From Lutibacter sp. HS1-25 (GTDB taxonomy: Bacteria > Bacteroidota > Bacteroidia > Flavobacteriales > Flavobacteriaceae), in contig NZ_RHLN01000157.1 of assembly GCF_004121075.1 (NCBI RefSeq), forward strand, positions 58,401 to 122,400: a DNA stretch of 64,000 nucleotides, read 5' to 3'. The first letter of the stretch is position 1; the number at the start of each line of letters is the position of its first letter. The translations under genes and the position numbers were made by a program. Shown here piece by piece: positions 53,655 to 63,486 of this stretch. Below the pieces are notes generated by a model. The model saw only the letters and a program-made list of their open reading frames with translations, did not search any database and was not told the origin of the DNA.

Positions 53655-56600
53655 ATGAATTTAAAAATTAAGTTAACAATACTATTAGCGTTGTTGCTCA
53701 ATCTTTCTTTAGTAGCGCAAAGTGGCTATTTAATGAAAGGGGTAGTGGTTACAGGCGCTAATAATGATCCTATTCCAGGTGCTAGTTTATTAGTTAAAGG
53801 CAGTACCAAAGGAACTACATCCGATTTTGATGGAAATTTTCAGTTAGAAGTTAAAGCTGGGGATATTTTACAAATTTCATTTGTAGGATTTGAAACAAAA
53901 GAAATTATTATTGCCAATCAAAATAACTTGTCTATCAAGCTTTCTGAAGCACAAAATCAATTAGATGAAGTTGTTGTAATTGGTTATGGTTCACAAAAGA
54001 AAAGCCATTTGACTGGGTCTATTTCTAAAGTGGTAAACGAAGAGTTGAGTCAAATAGCAGTAGCTAGGGTTGATGAAGCTTTAACAGGTCAAGTGTCTGG
54101 TGTAAGTATTTCAAATACAGATGGTTCTGTGGGTTCTGCACCAACAATTCGTATTAGAGGTACGGGATCAATTACAGGTGATTCTGGACCATTAGTAGTT
54201 GTTGATGGTTTGGTAATGGATTCAGATATTTTAGGAAACTTAGATATGAATGATATAGAATCTTTTGAAGTGTTAAAAGATGCAGCTTCTGCAGCAATTT
54301 ATGGTTCAAGAGGTGGTAATGGTGTTATTATGATTACCACTAAAAATGGTAAACAAGGTGATACAAAATTTAGTTTTAGTACTTATGCAGGTATTAAAGA
54401 AGCTAAACAAAGTAAGGAATACTATTTTAGTGTTGCTGAAACTGCTGCAGCTGAATTGGCAGCTACAGGTGCAATTTCTGCTCAAACTCAATACAAGCAA
54501 TTAATTGGCGTTGATCAAGATTGGCAAGATATTATTTTTGATGGTGGTACTATTACAAGTTACAATTTAAGTGCAAGAGGTGGTAGTGAAAAAACAAGAT
54601 TTAGTGCTGCAATGAACTATTTACATGATGAAGGTGTTTTATTAACAGACGATTTCAAAAAATATGGTTTAAAGTTAAAGTTAGATACCAAAGTTAGTAA
54701 AAAAGTAAGTTTTGGTGTAAGTATTACGCCTTCATATACTGACACAAGAAGATTTGATGGTTCTACCCATGATATTTTAAGACAACCACCTTGGTTACCG
54801 TTATATTTAGATGAAAATACCATTCAATTTGTAAACAGAACACAAGATGGTGGTAAATGGGCAAATGCTCAAATAGGTGATTATGCACAACAAATGATGT
54901 TTGATGGTTACGACTTAACTTTAGGTATGCCAGTTGCTTCTGGTGGTACAAATATTAGCAATACTTCTAATACAAATCCGGGTGCTAAAGTTTTAGAGCG
55001 CGACCGTAACGATTACAAATTTAAAGTGTTTAGTAGTGTTTTTCTTAAATATGATATTATTGATGATTTAAGTTTTACAACTAGTTTGTCACATACATAT
55101 AACAATACTGAAAGATCTAGATACCAAGGTACGTTGTCAAGTAGAAACGGTGTAGCTGCTACACAAATGGATTATCAAAATCAAGTAGACAACCGTATTG
55201 TATCAACAAGTTATTTTTCTTACGACAAAACTTTTGGTAAAAATGATCTTGGTGTTATTTTAGGATATGAGGCTGAGACTGCTCATTCAACATATTCAGC
55301 TATTAGAGGAACTGGTTATAATACTGATGATGTTAAAACTATTAACAATGCAGCTGTAATTGCAGCAGCTAATGAATTGGAATGGGAGCAAACATTACAA
55401 TCTTTAATTAGTAGGGTAACTTATGCTTATGACGATAAATATTTAGCTTCATTTAGTTATAGACGAGATGGTAGTTCAATTTTTGGTAGCGATTATAAAT
55501 GGGGTAACTTCCCTGCGGGTTCTATTGGTTGGAGAGTTTCTCAAGAAGATTTTTTAAGTGATAGTAGAGTAGTTAGCAATTTAAAATTCCGTGTAAGTTA
55601 TGGTGTTACTGGTAACAACAATATTAACTTAAACAGTGTTAGTGTTGAAGATAGTAAGGTTTTAGGAAATTTTTATCCTTCTTTAGCATTGTTGCAAGCT
55701 GAAACATATAATGGTCAAAGCGCCTTTAACCCAATCAATATTGCAAACAACTTATTACAATGGGAGCGCTCAGTAGAGTTTAACCCAGGTGTTGATTTTG
55801 GATTTTTAAATGGAGCAATTACAGGTACTTTTGATTATTATAACAGAAAAAGTGACCATTTATTATTAGACAACCCAATTTCTAGTACTACAGGATTTAG
55901 TAGTGCATTGGTAAATCTTGGTGAGGTTGAAAACTATGGTTATGAGTTAGAGTTGAGAGGAAGAATCTTCAACAAACAAAAATTTAAATGGAGTGCTACT
56001 TGGTTATCTTCTTGGAACCAAAATAACTTGGTTGATTTTGCGGAAGCTAATGGTCAAATTCAATCTGTTGATGAGAAAAGAGCTGCTGAGTGGATTAACT
56101 TAGAAGGAAACCCAATATCTTCATTCTATGGATGGGTTGTTGATAAACAGATACCATTAGAATATCTTAAAAATCCTTATCACCCAGTTGGTGGTCAAGC
56201 ACAAGACGTGTATGTAAAAGATTTAAACGGTGATGGTCTTATTGATGATGATGATAAAACAATTCTTGGGAATCCATATCCAGACTTTATTTGGAGTTTA
56301 ACAAACGATTTCAAAATAGGTGATTTTGATGTAACTTTTATGTTCCAAGGTAGTCACGGTGCGCAAGTTAGAAATATGGCAGATCAATATATTTTCAATC
56401 ATTTCAATAGCTCACAAGATTTTGATCCTGTGACAACACCAGATCAACAATTTATCAAAGAAAAAATTTATACCAACAGTATAGTTCAAGATGCTTCTTT
56501 TGTTGTTTTACGTAACGTAAATATTGGTTTTAATTTTCCTGATCAATTAATGGATAAATGGAAAATGGATGGTTTACGAGTTTATGCAACTGGAAACAAT

Positions 56601-56741
56601 TTAATGTATTTGTTTGCTGATGGTTATACTGGATTTAATCCTGAATCTATTGACGATACATCTCCTACAACCTATGGTTACCAAAGAGGTGGAAATCCTA
56701 TAGCTAGAACAATATCTTTAGGTATTAATTTAGACTTTTAA
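53655..56741 (+). CDS. SusC-like TonB-dependent transporter
   Basis: 1028 residues: signal peptide (to about 22), a carboxypeptidase-regulatory-like domain (GVVVTGANNDPIPGASLLVK; to about 105), TonB-box/plug domain (LDEVVVIGYGSQKK, then SGVSISNTDGS, AASAAIYGSRGGNGVIMITTK) and a 22-strand barrel ending in an aromatic residue (ISLGINLDF). It imports alginate oligomers across the outer membrane with the adjacent SusD. It is controlled by the triple operator and possibly by the antisense RNA in its leader. Confidence 0.95.
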   Translation: MNLKIKLTILLALLLNLSLVAQSGYLMKGVVVTGANNDPIPGASLLVKGSTKGTTSDFDGNFQLEVKAGDILQISFVGFETKEIIIANQNNLSIKLSEAQNQLDEVVVIGYGSQKKSHLTGSISKVVNEELSQIAVARVDEALTGQVSGVSISNTDGSVGSAPTIRIRGTGSITGDSGPLVVVDGLVMDSDILGNLDMNDIESFEVLKDAASAAIYGSRGGNGVIMITTKNGKQGDTKFSFSTYAGIKEAKQSKEYYFSVAETAAAELAATGAISAQTQYKQLIGVDQDWQDIIFDGGTITSYNLSARGGSEKTRFSAAMNYLHDEGVLLTDDFKKYGLKLKLDTKVSKKVSFGVSITPSYTDTRRFDGSTHDILRQPPWLPLYLDENTIQFVNRTQDGGKWANAQIGDYAQQMMFDGYDLTLGMPVASGGTNISNTSNTNPGAKVLERDRNDYKFKVFSSVFLKYDIIDDLSFTTSLSHTYNNTERSRYQGTLSSRNGVAATQMDYQNQVDNRIVSTSYFSYDKTFGKNDLGVILGYEAETAHSTYSAIRGTGYNTDDVKTINNAAVIAAANELEWEQTLQSLISRVTYAYDDKYLASFSYRRDGSSIFGSDYKWGNFPAGSIGWRVSQEDFLSDSRVVSNLKFRVSYGVTGNNNINLNSVSVEDSKVLGNFYPSLALLQAETYNGQSAFNPINIANNLLQWERSVEFNPGVDFGFLNGAITGTFDYYNRKSDHLLLDNPISSTTGFSSALVNLGEVENYGYELELRGRIFNKQKFKWSATWLSSWNQNNLVDFAEANGQIQSVDEKRAAEWINLEGNPISSFYGWVVDKQIPLEYLKNPYHPVGGQAQDVYVKDLNGDGLIDDDDKTILGNPYPDFIWSLTNDFKIGDFDVTFMFQGSHGAQVRNMADQYIFNHFNSSQDFDPVTTPDQQFIKEKIYTNSIVQDASFVVLRNVNIGFNFPDQLMDKWKMDGLRVYATGNNLMYLFADGYTGFNPESIDDTSPTTYGYQRGGNPIARTISLGINLDF

Positions 56742-56765
56742 TTTAACTGTTAAATAAAATATATT

Positions 56766-58178
56766 ATGAAACAAATAAAATTTTTAATAATATTATTACT
56801 AGGAGTCTTCGTTTCTTCTTGTAGTGATTTTTTAAGCCCAGAGCCTATATCAGCGATATCGACTGATAATTATTATAAAAATGATATTGAAATTGAAACA
56901 GGTATTCTTAATATGTACAACGGAATACAAGGTTTAAATTCAACTGATACAGATGATAACCATGCTATTCAAGTAGAATACTTATTAACTGAAGTTTATT
57001 GCGATAACGGTAAAACTAAAAGTAGTGAAGGTGAGCAAGCTCAGTTTGAAGAATTTAAAGTAAGTCCAAGTAATGGGTATGTGTCTGATTATTACGGTAG
57101 TTTTTACAACGTAATTTATAGATCAAATCTAGTATTAGAAAATTTAGGCAATGCATCTGATGCAAATAAAGCATCTTATGAAGCAGAAGCTAAGTTTGTA
57201 CGTGGGTATGCATATTTTAACTTGGTACGTTTATTTGGAGATGTTCCATTGGTTGATAAAATTATTCAACCTTTAGATACCGAAACTCAATTTACAAGAG
57301 TTGCTGAAGATCAAATTTATGAACTAATTATTAGCGATCTTACAACTGCAGTTAATGGTTTAGGTGCTGGAACTTATGGAAGAGCATCAAAAGCTACAGC
57401 TCAAGCAATATTAGCAAAAGTTTATTTAACACTTGGAGAATATACTTTGGCAAAAGAATTATTAGTTGATGCAATGGCAAGTGGATATTCCTTAGAGCCT
57501 AATTTTAAAGATGTTTTTTATAATGAAGGTAATAAAGAAGTAATGTTTGCTATTGTTTATGATGGAGATACATCTAATGATAGCCAAAACTTTTCTGCTG
57601 AATGGCAAAATGCAGTTGGTAGATCTACAGGTTTAAATTACGTTACAGATGAAGCTGCTGCTGCAATGCTTGCAATGGGAGGTAACAGAACAGCTTATAC
57701 TTACAGAGTAGATCCAAAAAATTTAAATTTAAATCAAGTAGCAAAATACATTCCTAATGGCGATACTGCTTTGGGTATTGAACCTACATCAATCAACCCT
57801 GTATTGGCAGGAAACGACTGGATTGTTTTAAGATATGCTGATGTTTTATTAATGTATGTTGAAGCTACAATGGGAACTGCAGATGCTACTTCTGATATTA
57901 CTGCTGTAAACGCTTTCAATTTAGTTAGATCAAGAGCAAATATGCCAACTGTTAATAGTATTACAAAACAAGAATTGTTAGATGAAAGAAGAGTAGAGTT
58001 TGCTTTTGAAAACCAACGTTTTTTCGACCTGAAAAGATTTGGTGTTGCTCAACAAGTACTTTCTCAATATTCAGCTGATAATGGATATGGTTTTACAGCT
58101 ACTGATCTTTTATTACCAATACCACAATTGGAAATTGGTTTAAGTAAAGGGGTGTTAAAACAAAACCCTGGTTATTAA
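56766..58178 (+). CDS. SusD/RagB-family glycan-binding lipoprotein
   Basis: 470 residues with a lipoprotein signal (LIILLLGVFVSSCSD). The SusD features include an N-terminal conserved helix (YYKNDIEIETGILNMYNG), the TPR-like core (AEAKFVRGYAYFNLVRLFGD) and the C-terminal LLDERRVEFAFENQRFFDLKRFG. It forms the lid of the SusC transporter and binds oligoalginate. It starts 24 nt after susC. Confidence 0.95.
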   Translation: MKQIKFLIILLLGVFVSSCSDFLSPEPISAISTDNYYKNDIEIETGILNMYNGIQGLNSTDTDDNHAIQVEYLLTEVYCDNGKTKSSEGEQAQFEEFKVSPSNGYVSDYYGSFYNVIYRSNLVLENLGNASDANKASYEAEAKFVRGYAYFNLVRLFGDVPLVDKIIQPLDTETQFTRVAEDQIYELIISDLTTAVNGLGAGTYGRASKATAQAILAKVYLTLGEYTLAKELLVDAMASGYSLEPNFKDVFYNEGNKEVMFAIVYDGDTSNDSQNFSAEWQNAVGRSTGLNYVTDEAAAAMLAMGGNRTAYTYRVDPKNLNLNQVAKYIPNGDTALGIEPTSINPVLAGNDWIVLRYADVLLMYVEATMGTADATSDITAVNAFNLVRSRANMPTVNSITKQELLDERRVEFAFENQRFFDLKRFGVAQQVLSQYSADNGYGFTATDLLLPIPQLEIGLSKGVLKQNPGY

Positions 58179-58227
58179 TAAAAAAGAAGCTTACTTCTTA
58201 TTATAAACTAATTAAAAAACGAATATT

Positions 58228-59109
58228 ATGAATAATAATTTTAAATATAAAAAACACATCAGTACTTCGGTACTGATGGTTTCAATATTCATGTTGTCAA
58301 TTTTTGCGACTTCATGTGAATTTGATTTGCCTGAAGCAAATTCTATTCCTGATGCAACGCCTCCATCAGCTGCTTTTAGTGAAACTATTGGTGCTGATTA
58401 CTTAACTTACACTTTTGGAAATTTTTCGGCTAGTGCTACAGATTATCTATGGGATTTTGGTGATGGATCAACATCAACAGAATTTGAACCAGAACATGCG
58501 TACACAGCTCAAGCTAGTGATGAAACTGAAGCAGGTACAACATACACAATAACATTAACAGTTAAAGATAAATTAAATGTTGAAAGTTCTTTAAGTAAAG
58601 ATCTTGTTATTAAAAAACCAGCTAAACCAATTGTTCCTGTTCCTGTAATTGGTGAACCAGGTTTTGAAGATTTAACATTGCCTGATGGAACTGGTGATGG
58701 ACGTGATTCTTGGAGATGTAGTTTTGGTGAGATTATGCAAATTACAAGTTCTCCTGTTACTTTTGGTAAACAAGCTGCTAAATTTCCTTCAGATGGAAGT
58801 AGAGTTGCTTACCAAGAAGTTGCTGTAACTAAAAATGCCGATTATGTTTTAACATACTGGTATACAATTAAAACAACACCAGTTGGGTCAGTGACGGTGT
58901 CTGTTTTAGCAGGTTCAATTGGTAGTTTAGCTGAAGCTGCAGATGCTACAATTATTTCATCTACAGGTAACGATCAATCTGATGATAGTGTATATGTTCA
59001 AGTAGATGTGCCTTTTAACTCTGGAGATAATTCTATTATTTCACTTTTAATTACCAATGAAGGTGCTGAATGTAGAGTTGATGAATTTTCAATTGCAGTT
59101 GCTGAATAA
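58228..59109 (+). CDS. PKD-domain surface glycan-binding lipoprotein
   Basis: 293 residues: lipoprotein signal (SIFMLSIFATSCEF), a PKD domain (about 45-130; ATDYLWDFGDGSTSTEFEPE) and a C-terminal jelly-roll-like domain (about 140-293; PGFEDLTLPDGTGD, ECRVDEFSIAV). The position after susD is that of SusE/F-like surface glycan-binding proteins, so alginate binding is likely. It is part of the susC-susD-PKD-PL7 operon; the PL7 gene starts 12 nt later. Confidence 0.85.
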   Translation: MNNNFKYKKHISTSVLMVSIFMLSIFATSCEFDLPEANSIPDATPPSAAFSETIGADYLTYTFGNFSASATDYLWDFGDGSTSTEFEPEHAYTAQASDETEAGTTYTITLTVKDKLNVESSLSKDLVIKKPAKPIVPVPVIGEPGFEDLTLPDGTGDGRDSWRCSFGEIMQITSSPVTFGKQAAKFPSDGSRVAYQEVAVTKNADYVLTYWYTIKTTPVGSVTVSVLAGSIGSLAEAADATIISSTGNDQSDDSVYVQVDVPFNSGDNSIISLLITNEGAECRVDEFSIAVAE

Positions 59110-59121
59110 TAAAAATATTTT

Positions 59122-60057
59122 ATGAGTAAATTATATGTTTGTTTTAAGTTTCTAATGGCATTTACATTGATGTTTTTTATTAGCATTAATGTAAGTTGCC
59201 AAGAAGATGAAACTACAACAACTCCAAAAGAGGAGATTGTTACACCTCCTGTTGATGAAGGCGGTGAAGAAGTTGTTGAAAATCCAACGGAGCCAACATA
59301 TAATTTACCCAATATAGATTTAAATCACTGGAAAGTTACACTTCCTGTTGGTAACCCAACGGAAGTGTCGCCTCCAGAAATATTAAAATACGCAACCAAT
59401 GAAACGTTGAAACCGTTTATGTACAACGATTCTATCAATGGAGCTATCGTATTTTATGCGTATCCAAATTCTTCAACAGCCAATTCTTCATATTCAAGAA
59501 CAGAGCTTAGAGAGCAAATGGTACCAGGAAGTAATGATGTTAATTGGACATTTGAAAAAGGTGGAAATTTAAAAGGAACTTTAGCTGTTGACGAAATTTC
59601 AAAAGATGCCGATGGTGATTATTATCGAACAATTGTAATGCAGATTCATGGGAGGTTAACCAATGAGCAGCGCAATTTAATTGGACAAAGTGATAACAAT
59701 GCACCACCAATATTAAAAATATATTGGGTTGATGGAAAAGTAAGGGTAAAAACAAAAGTATTAAAAGATTTAAATGCGTCTGATAAAGAAATTTTATACA
59801 CAGATGCTTGGGGCGATGATGATGGATATACATTTCCAGAATATGTAGGTTTTGATAAATTTTCTTTAGAAGTAAAAGTTTCTAATGGAAGATTAGAAGT
59901 TATTTTAAACAATAAGGCATCAAAAGTGTATGAGAATATACACATGCAAAAATGGAGTGTTTTCGAAAATTATTTCAAAGCAGGAAATTATTTTCAAAGT
60001 AAAGACAAAAATACCTTTGCAAAAGTTAAGTATTACAGTTTAGAAGTAAGTCATTAA
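59122..60057 (+). CDS. PL7 alginate lyase, lipoprotein
   Basis: 311 residues with a lipoprotein signal (FFISINVSCQED), an acidic linker and the PL7 (alginate_lyase2) jelly roll from about residue 60. The three family motifs are present: RTELR (126-130), QIH (174-176) and YFKAGNYFQ (284-292). QIH is usually linked with cutting next to guluronate. As a surface lipoprotein at the end of the susCD operon it would make oligomers for the transporter. No T-run terminator is seen right after it. Confidence 0.95.
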   Translation: MSKLYVCFKFLMAFTLMFFISINVSCQEDETTTTPKEEIVTPPVDEGGEEVVENPTEPTYNLPNIDLNHWKVTLPVGNPTEVSPPEILKYATNETLKPFMYNDSINGAIVFYAYPNSSTANSSYSRTELREQMVPGSNDVNWTFEKGGNLKGTLAVDEISKDADGDYYRTIVMQIHGRLTNEQRNLIGQSDNNAPPILKIYWVDGKVRVKTKVLKDLNASDKEILYTDAWGDDDGYTFPEYVGFDKFSLEVKVSNGRLEVILNNKASKVYENIHMQKWSVFENYFKAGNYFQSKDKNTFAKVKYYSLEVSH

Positions 60058-60189
60058 TAGTTTTTTTGGCAAACATCAAAATTGTATTTATTAATAAAAA
60101 TGCAAAGTTTATATAAACAATAATATTTGAGTTAATGTTTTTAATGTAACTATTTTAGTTAAATTAATATTTTGGTAATTTTTGATGAT

Positions 60190-60215
60190 ACTGACCTAAG
60201 CAATTAGGTCGGTAG
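60190..60215. promoter_or_regulatory. Palindrome upstream of the GntR regulator gene
   Basis: GACCTAA, 4-bp centre, TTAGGTC (60193-60210), extending to TAC/GTA outside one mismatch, for 26 bp in all. It lies in the 268-bp gap before the regulator gene and differs from the TGGT..ACCA boxes. It could be an autoregulatory operator or a second factor's site. No T-run follows, so it is not a terminator. Confidence 0.4.
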
Positions 60216-60325
60216 ATTCAAAATGTGTTTTAAAAGTTATTTGTGAATAATTAAAACAAGTTAAATGAAATAATATTTTTGAAAATTCATAAATTAGAGC
60301 CCAAATTGATTAAAAATTCTGTACA

Positions 60326-61030
60326 ATGAAGTTAGATATCCTTATAAAAAACGACAATCTGTCAATCCAAAATTCAATAATTTCTAAAATTAGAGATTTA
60401 ATTAATTATAAAAATTTGGAACCAGGTGATAAATTACCATCTGAGCGTATGTTGTCTGAAAAATTTGATGTAACTAGAAGTAATGTACGAGAAGCAATTC
60501 AAAAATTAGAATTTTATGGATTGTTAAAATCAATTCCTCAAAGCGGAACCTTTGTTGCCAACATTGGTGTTATTGCCCTAAATGGAATGATTGATGATAT
60601 TTTGAGATTGGATAAACCCGACTTTAAATCGTTGGTTGAAACACGTATTGTCTTAGAATTAAAAACGGCTCAATTAGCTGCCTTAAGAAGAACAGAAGAA
60701 GATTTGGTTGATATTAAACAAGCTTTAGATGCCTATTCTGAAAAAGTTTTAAGAGGTGAGGAAGCTATTCAAGAAGATTTATTATTTCATTTGTCAATTG
60801 CAAAAGCTGGAAAAAACAGTACTTTAAATACCTTAATGTTAATGATTACACCTGAAATTATTACAAATTTTGAACAATACCATGTTTGTGATAAAAAATT
60901 AGCTATTTCAGGAATAAAAGAACATACAGCAATTTTTGAATCAATTAGAGATCAAGATGCAGTTAGGGGTAAAGAAGAAATGAGAACTCATTTTAAAAAC
61001 TTATACGAATACTGTAATAATAAAATTTAA
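60326..61030 (+). CDS. GntR/FadR-family transcriptional regulator
   Basis: 234 residues: winged helix (about 25-85; GDKLPSERMLSEKFDVTRSN, VREAIQKLEFYGLLKSIPQSGTFV) and a C-terminal all-helical FCD ligand domain (about 100-225). It lies inside the alginate locus. A GntR repressor of alginate genes (AusR) has been described in Zobellia galactanivorans, and FadR/UxuR-type regulators bind TGGT..ACCA-like palindromes, matching the boxes at five promoters here. It probably represses them until an alginate-derived uronate binds. Confidence 0.9.
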   Translation: MKLDILIKNDNLSIQNSIISKIRDLINYKNLEPGDKLPSERMLSEKFDVTRSNVREAIQKLEFYGLLKSIPQSGTFVANIGVIALNGMIDDILRLDKPDFKSLVETRIVLELKTAQLAALRRTEEDLVDIKQALDAYSEKVLRGEEAIQEDLLFHLSIAKAGKNSTLNTLMLMITPEIITNFEQYHVCDKKLAISGIKEHTAIFESIRDQDAVRGKEEMRTHFKNLYEYCNNKI

Positions 61031-61038
61031 ATAAAAAT

Positions 61039-61087
61039 CAGTAGTTAAAATTGCACAGTTTAACTATTGATCACAATTAGGAGGGAA
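61039..61087 (+). promoter_or_regulatory. Structured leader upstream of the MFS transporter
   Basis: An 8-bp inverted repeat TAGTTAAA/TTTAACTA (61042-61066, 9-nt loop), then TAGGAGGGAA (61078-61087), 177 nt before the transporter ATG and so not a ribosome-binding site for it. The same 10-mer occurs in the susC leader at 53444-53453, 202 nt before its ATG. Confidence 0.35.
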
Positions 61088-61263
61088 CGTTACGCTTAGT
61101 TATTATAAAATACGCAGATACTTTTTTTAAGGAGTATTTGTGTTATTTATAAGCAACTAAGGTTACTTCATATATAAATTAGATAGCGCAATTAAGTCAT
61201 TAATAATTTTATTGACTCATAATGTTGTATATCACAATATCAATAATATTAAATAGAAAAATT

Positions 61264-62553
61264 ATGAAGGTAAAAGGATTAAGATGGTGGATAATTGGAC
61301 TGATTTTTTTAGCCACTGTTATAAACTATATAGACAGAAGCGCACTTTCCATTATGTGGGGTGGTGAAGATATTGAAGGCTCAATAGCCCAATCGCTAGG
61401 TTTAACAAAATATCATTATGGTTTAATATCTAATGTATTTATGGTAGCTTATGCACTGGGGCAATTATTTTCTGGAAAATTATTTGATAAAGTAGGAACA
61501 CGTATTGGTTATGTAATTAGCATTGGTGTTTGGGGAATATCATCTTTTTTGCATTCTACAGTTCGTGGATTTTTATCAATATCATTTTTTAGAAGTACAC
61601 TTGGTTTATCTGAAGCAGGTAACTGGCCAGGTGGTGTAAAAAGTAATGCAGAGTGGTTTCCAATTAAAGAGCGTGCCATTGCGCAAGGCTTATTTAATGC
61701 TGGTGCCTCTATTGGTTCTGTAATTGCACCACCGTTTATTGCAGCTCTGTTTGTTGCTTTTGGTTGGAGAATTACCTTTATGGTGGTAGGTTCTTTTGGT
61801 ATTCTTTGGATTATTCCTTGGTTGTTAATCAATAAAGCAGGTCCAAAAAAACACCCTTGGATTACAAAAGAAGAACAAGAGTATATTCTTGCAGGTCAAA
61901 GTTTAGCGGATCAAAACGCAACTGAAGATACTAAAGGAAAAACATTGAGAGAAATTTTATCATTCAAAGAATCTTGGGCAGTAGTAATTGGTCGTTTCTT
62001 TTTAGAACCAATTTGGTGGATTTTTGTTACCTGGATGCCTATATATTTGTTTGATATTTATGGGTTTAACGTAAAAGAAGTAGGTATGTTCTTATGGGTG
62101 CCATATGTTGGTGCTGCATTAGGAAGTGTTATTGGAGGTTACGTTTCTGGTAAAATTATTGCCAAAACAAATTCAATTGATAAAGGTAGAAAAACAACCA
62201 TTCTTATTGGTGGTGTAATTATGCTTGCTGGTTTAATAGCAACTGTACTTATTGGAGATACTGCTGAAAAATTTGTAGCTATTGTGTTTTTTGTACTGTT
62301 TGGTTTCCAATTTGCAATTAGTAATGTGCAAACCCTACCAAGTGATTTCTTTAGCGGAAAATCTGTTGGTTCATTAGCTGGTTTAGGTGGAATGATTGGT
62401 GTATTCTCAGTAATTATAATGAATTTCTTAGTGCCAGTTATTGTAGATAATTATTCGTACACACCAATTTTTGTAGTAATTGGAATATTTGTACCGCTAG
62501 GAGTTGGTGCAATTTACTACTTCGCAAGAAATATTGAATCAGTAGAAAAATAA
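61264..62553 (+). CDS. MFS hexuronate-type transporter
   Basis: 429 residues with 12 predicted membrane helices and ExuT-like motifs (VINYIDRSALSIMW in TM1; GWRITFMVVGSFGILW). Such carriers import hexuronates; here the cargo is probably the unsaturated uronate monomer or DEH released by PL17. I start it at ATG 61264 (MKVKGLRWW), 14 codons inside the longest frame. It is followed 33 nt later by the DehR-like reductase gene. Confidence 0.9.
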   Translation: MKVKGLRWWIIGLIFLATVINYIDRSALSIMWGGEDIEGSIAQSLGLTKYHYGLISNVFMVAYALGQLFSGKLFDKVGTRIGYVISIGVWGISSFLHSTVRGFLSISFFRSTLGLSEAGNWPGGVKSNAEWFPIKERAIAQGLFNAGASIGSVIAPPFIAALFVAFGWRITFMVVGSFGILWIIPWLLINKAGPKKHPWITKEEQEYILAGQSLADQNATEDTKGKTLREILSFKESWAVVIGRFFLEPIWWIFVTWMPIYLFDIYGFNVKEVGMFLWVPYVGAALGSVIGGYVSGKIIAKTNSIDKGRKTTILIGGVIMLAGLIATVLIGDTAEKFVAIVFFVLFGFQFAISNVQTLPSDFFSGKSVGSLAGLGGMIGVFSVIIMNFLVPVIVDNYSYTPIFVVIGIFVPLGVGAIYYFARNIESVEK

Positions 62554-62586
62554 TATTAGTAATTAATAAAATCAAAATTAAATAAA

Positions 62587-63351
62587 ATGAGTAATTTAAA
62601 AGAAAAAGTAGCGATTATTACAGGTGCTACAGGCGGAATCGGTTTTGAAGTAGCAAAAAGATTAGGACAAGATGGTTATACAGTAGTTTTAAATGGTATT
62701 GAGGATGAAGTAGGTGCTGAAAGAGTTAAAGAATTAACTGCTGCTGGAATCAAGGCTGAATATTATGGTTTTGACATGACAAATGACGAAGCTGTTACTG
62801 AAAATATTACTAAAATTGGTGAAAAATACGGTAAAATTGATTTGCTTGTAAACAATACAGGTGGTATTGGAGTAAGAGCTCGTTTTGAAGAAATGACAAC
62901 TGAACAATACAAATTTGTTATGGCTTTAAACCTTGATTCAGTATTTTTTGCTTCAAGAGCAGCTATTCCTTTCCTTAAAAAAGGTGAAAATGCCTCAATC
63001 ATAAACTATACTTCTAATGCAGCATGGAATGGTGCAGGACCAGGTGCTGGTATTTATGCAGTGTCTAAAGGTGGGGTGCAATCTATTACCAGAGCTTTAG
63101 CTAAAGATTTAGCTGAATATGGAATTAGAGTAAATGCAGTATCTCCAGGTACTATTGATACGCCTTTTCACGCACAAATTAAAGCAACCAAACCAGAAGT
63201 TTTTGCTTCTTGGGCAAACAGTGTTTTATTAGGAAGATTGGGTCAGCCAGAAGAGGTTGCAGGTGTTGTTTCTTTTTTAGCTAGTAAAGATGCTTCTTTT
63301 ATAACTGCTGAAACTATCCAAATTGGTGGTGGTCAAGCTTTAGGAATATAA
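62587..63351 (+). CDS. SDR oxidoreductase, probable DEH reductase
   Basis: 254 residues, short-chain dehydrogenase: cofactor loop TGATGGIG (12-19), NNTGG (substituting for NNAG) and the catalytic Tyr157-x3-Lys161 in GIYAVSKGG, with GQALGI at the end. Between an alginate uronate transporter and KDG kinase it most likely reduces 4-deoxy-L-erythro-5-hexoseulose uronate (DEH) to 2-keto-3-deoxygluconate. NADH versus NADPH preference cannot be read safely. Confidence 0.88.
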   Translation: MSNLKEKVAIITGATGGIGFEVAKRLGQDGYTVVLNGIEDEVGAERVKELTAAGIKAEYYGFDMTNDEAVTENITKIGEKYGKIDLLVNNTGGIGVRARFEEMTTEQYKFVMALNLDSVFFASRAAIPFLKKGENASIINYTSNAAWNGAGPGAGIYAVSKGGVQSITRALAKDLAEYGIRVNAVSPGTIDTPFHAQIKATKPEVFASWANSVLLGRLGQPEEVAGVVSFLASKDASFITAETIQIGGGQALGI

Positions 63352-63380
63352 TTCAAAAAAAATCTTTTATAAATAAAGAA

Positions 63381-63462
63381 AAAACTGCTTTAAGAGTTGA
63401 ATTTTCGTCTTTCAAATAGGAATTGAAAAATGATGAGGTTTTAACATTTTTAAAGCAGTTTT
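63381..63462 (+). promoter_or_regulatory. Long-range stem between dehR-like and KDG kinase genes
   Basis: A perfect 13-bp stem (63381-63393 with 63450-63462; AAAACTGCTTTAA/TTAAAGCAGTTTT) encloses 56 nt. The following T-tract is short (TTTTATTTT), so it could be a weak terminator or an RNA processing/stability element between two pathway genes. Confidence 0.45.
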
Positions 63463-63486
63463 ATTTTAATTAGAAAAACAAACAAA

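Noticed and set aside
60160..60190. Alginate operator box in front of the GntR regulator gene
   Set aside because: Only a half-site TTTTGGTAAT is present, with no ACCA partner and no 13-bp neighbour.
61031..61263. Riboswitch in the transporter leader
   Set aside because: I could fit no known aptamer; only one short stem and the shared 10-mer are visible.
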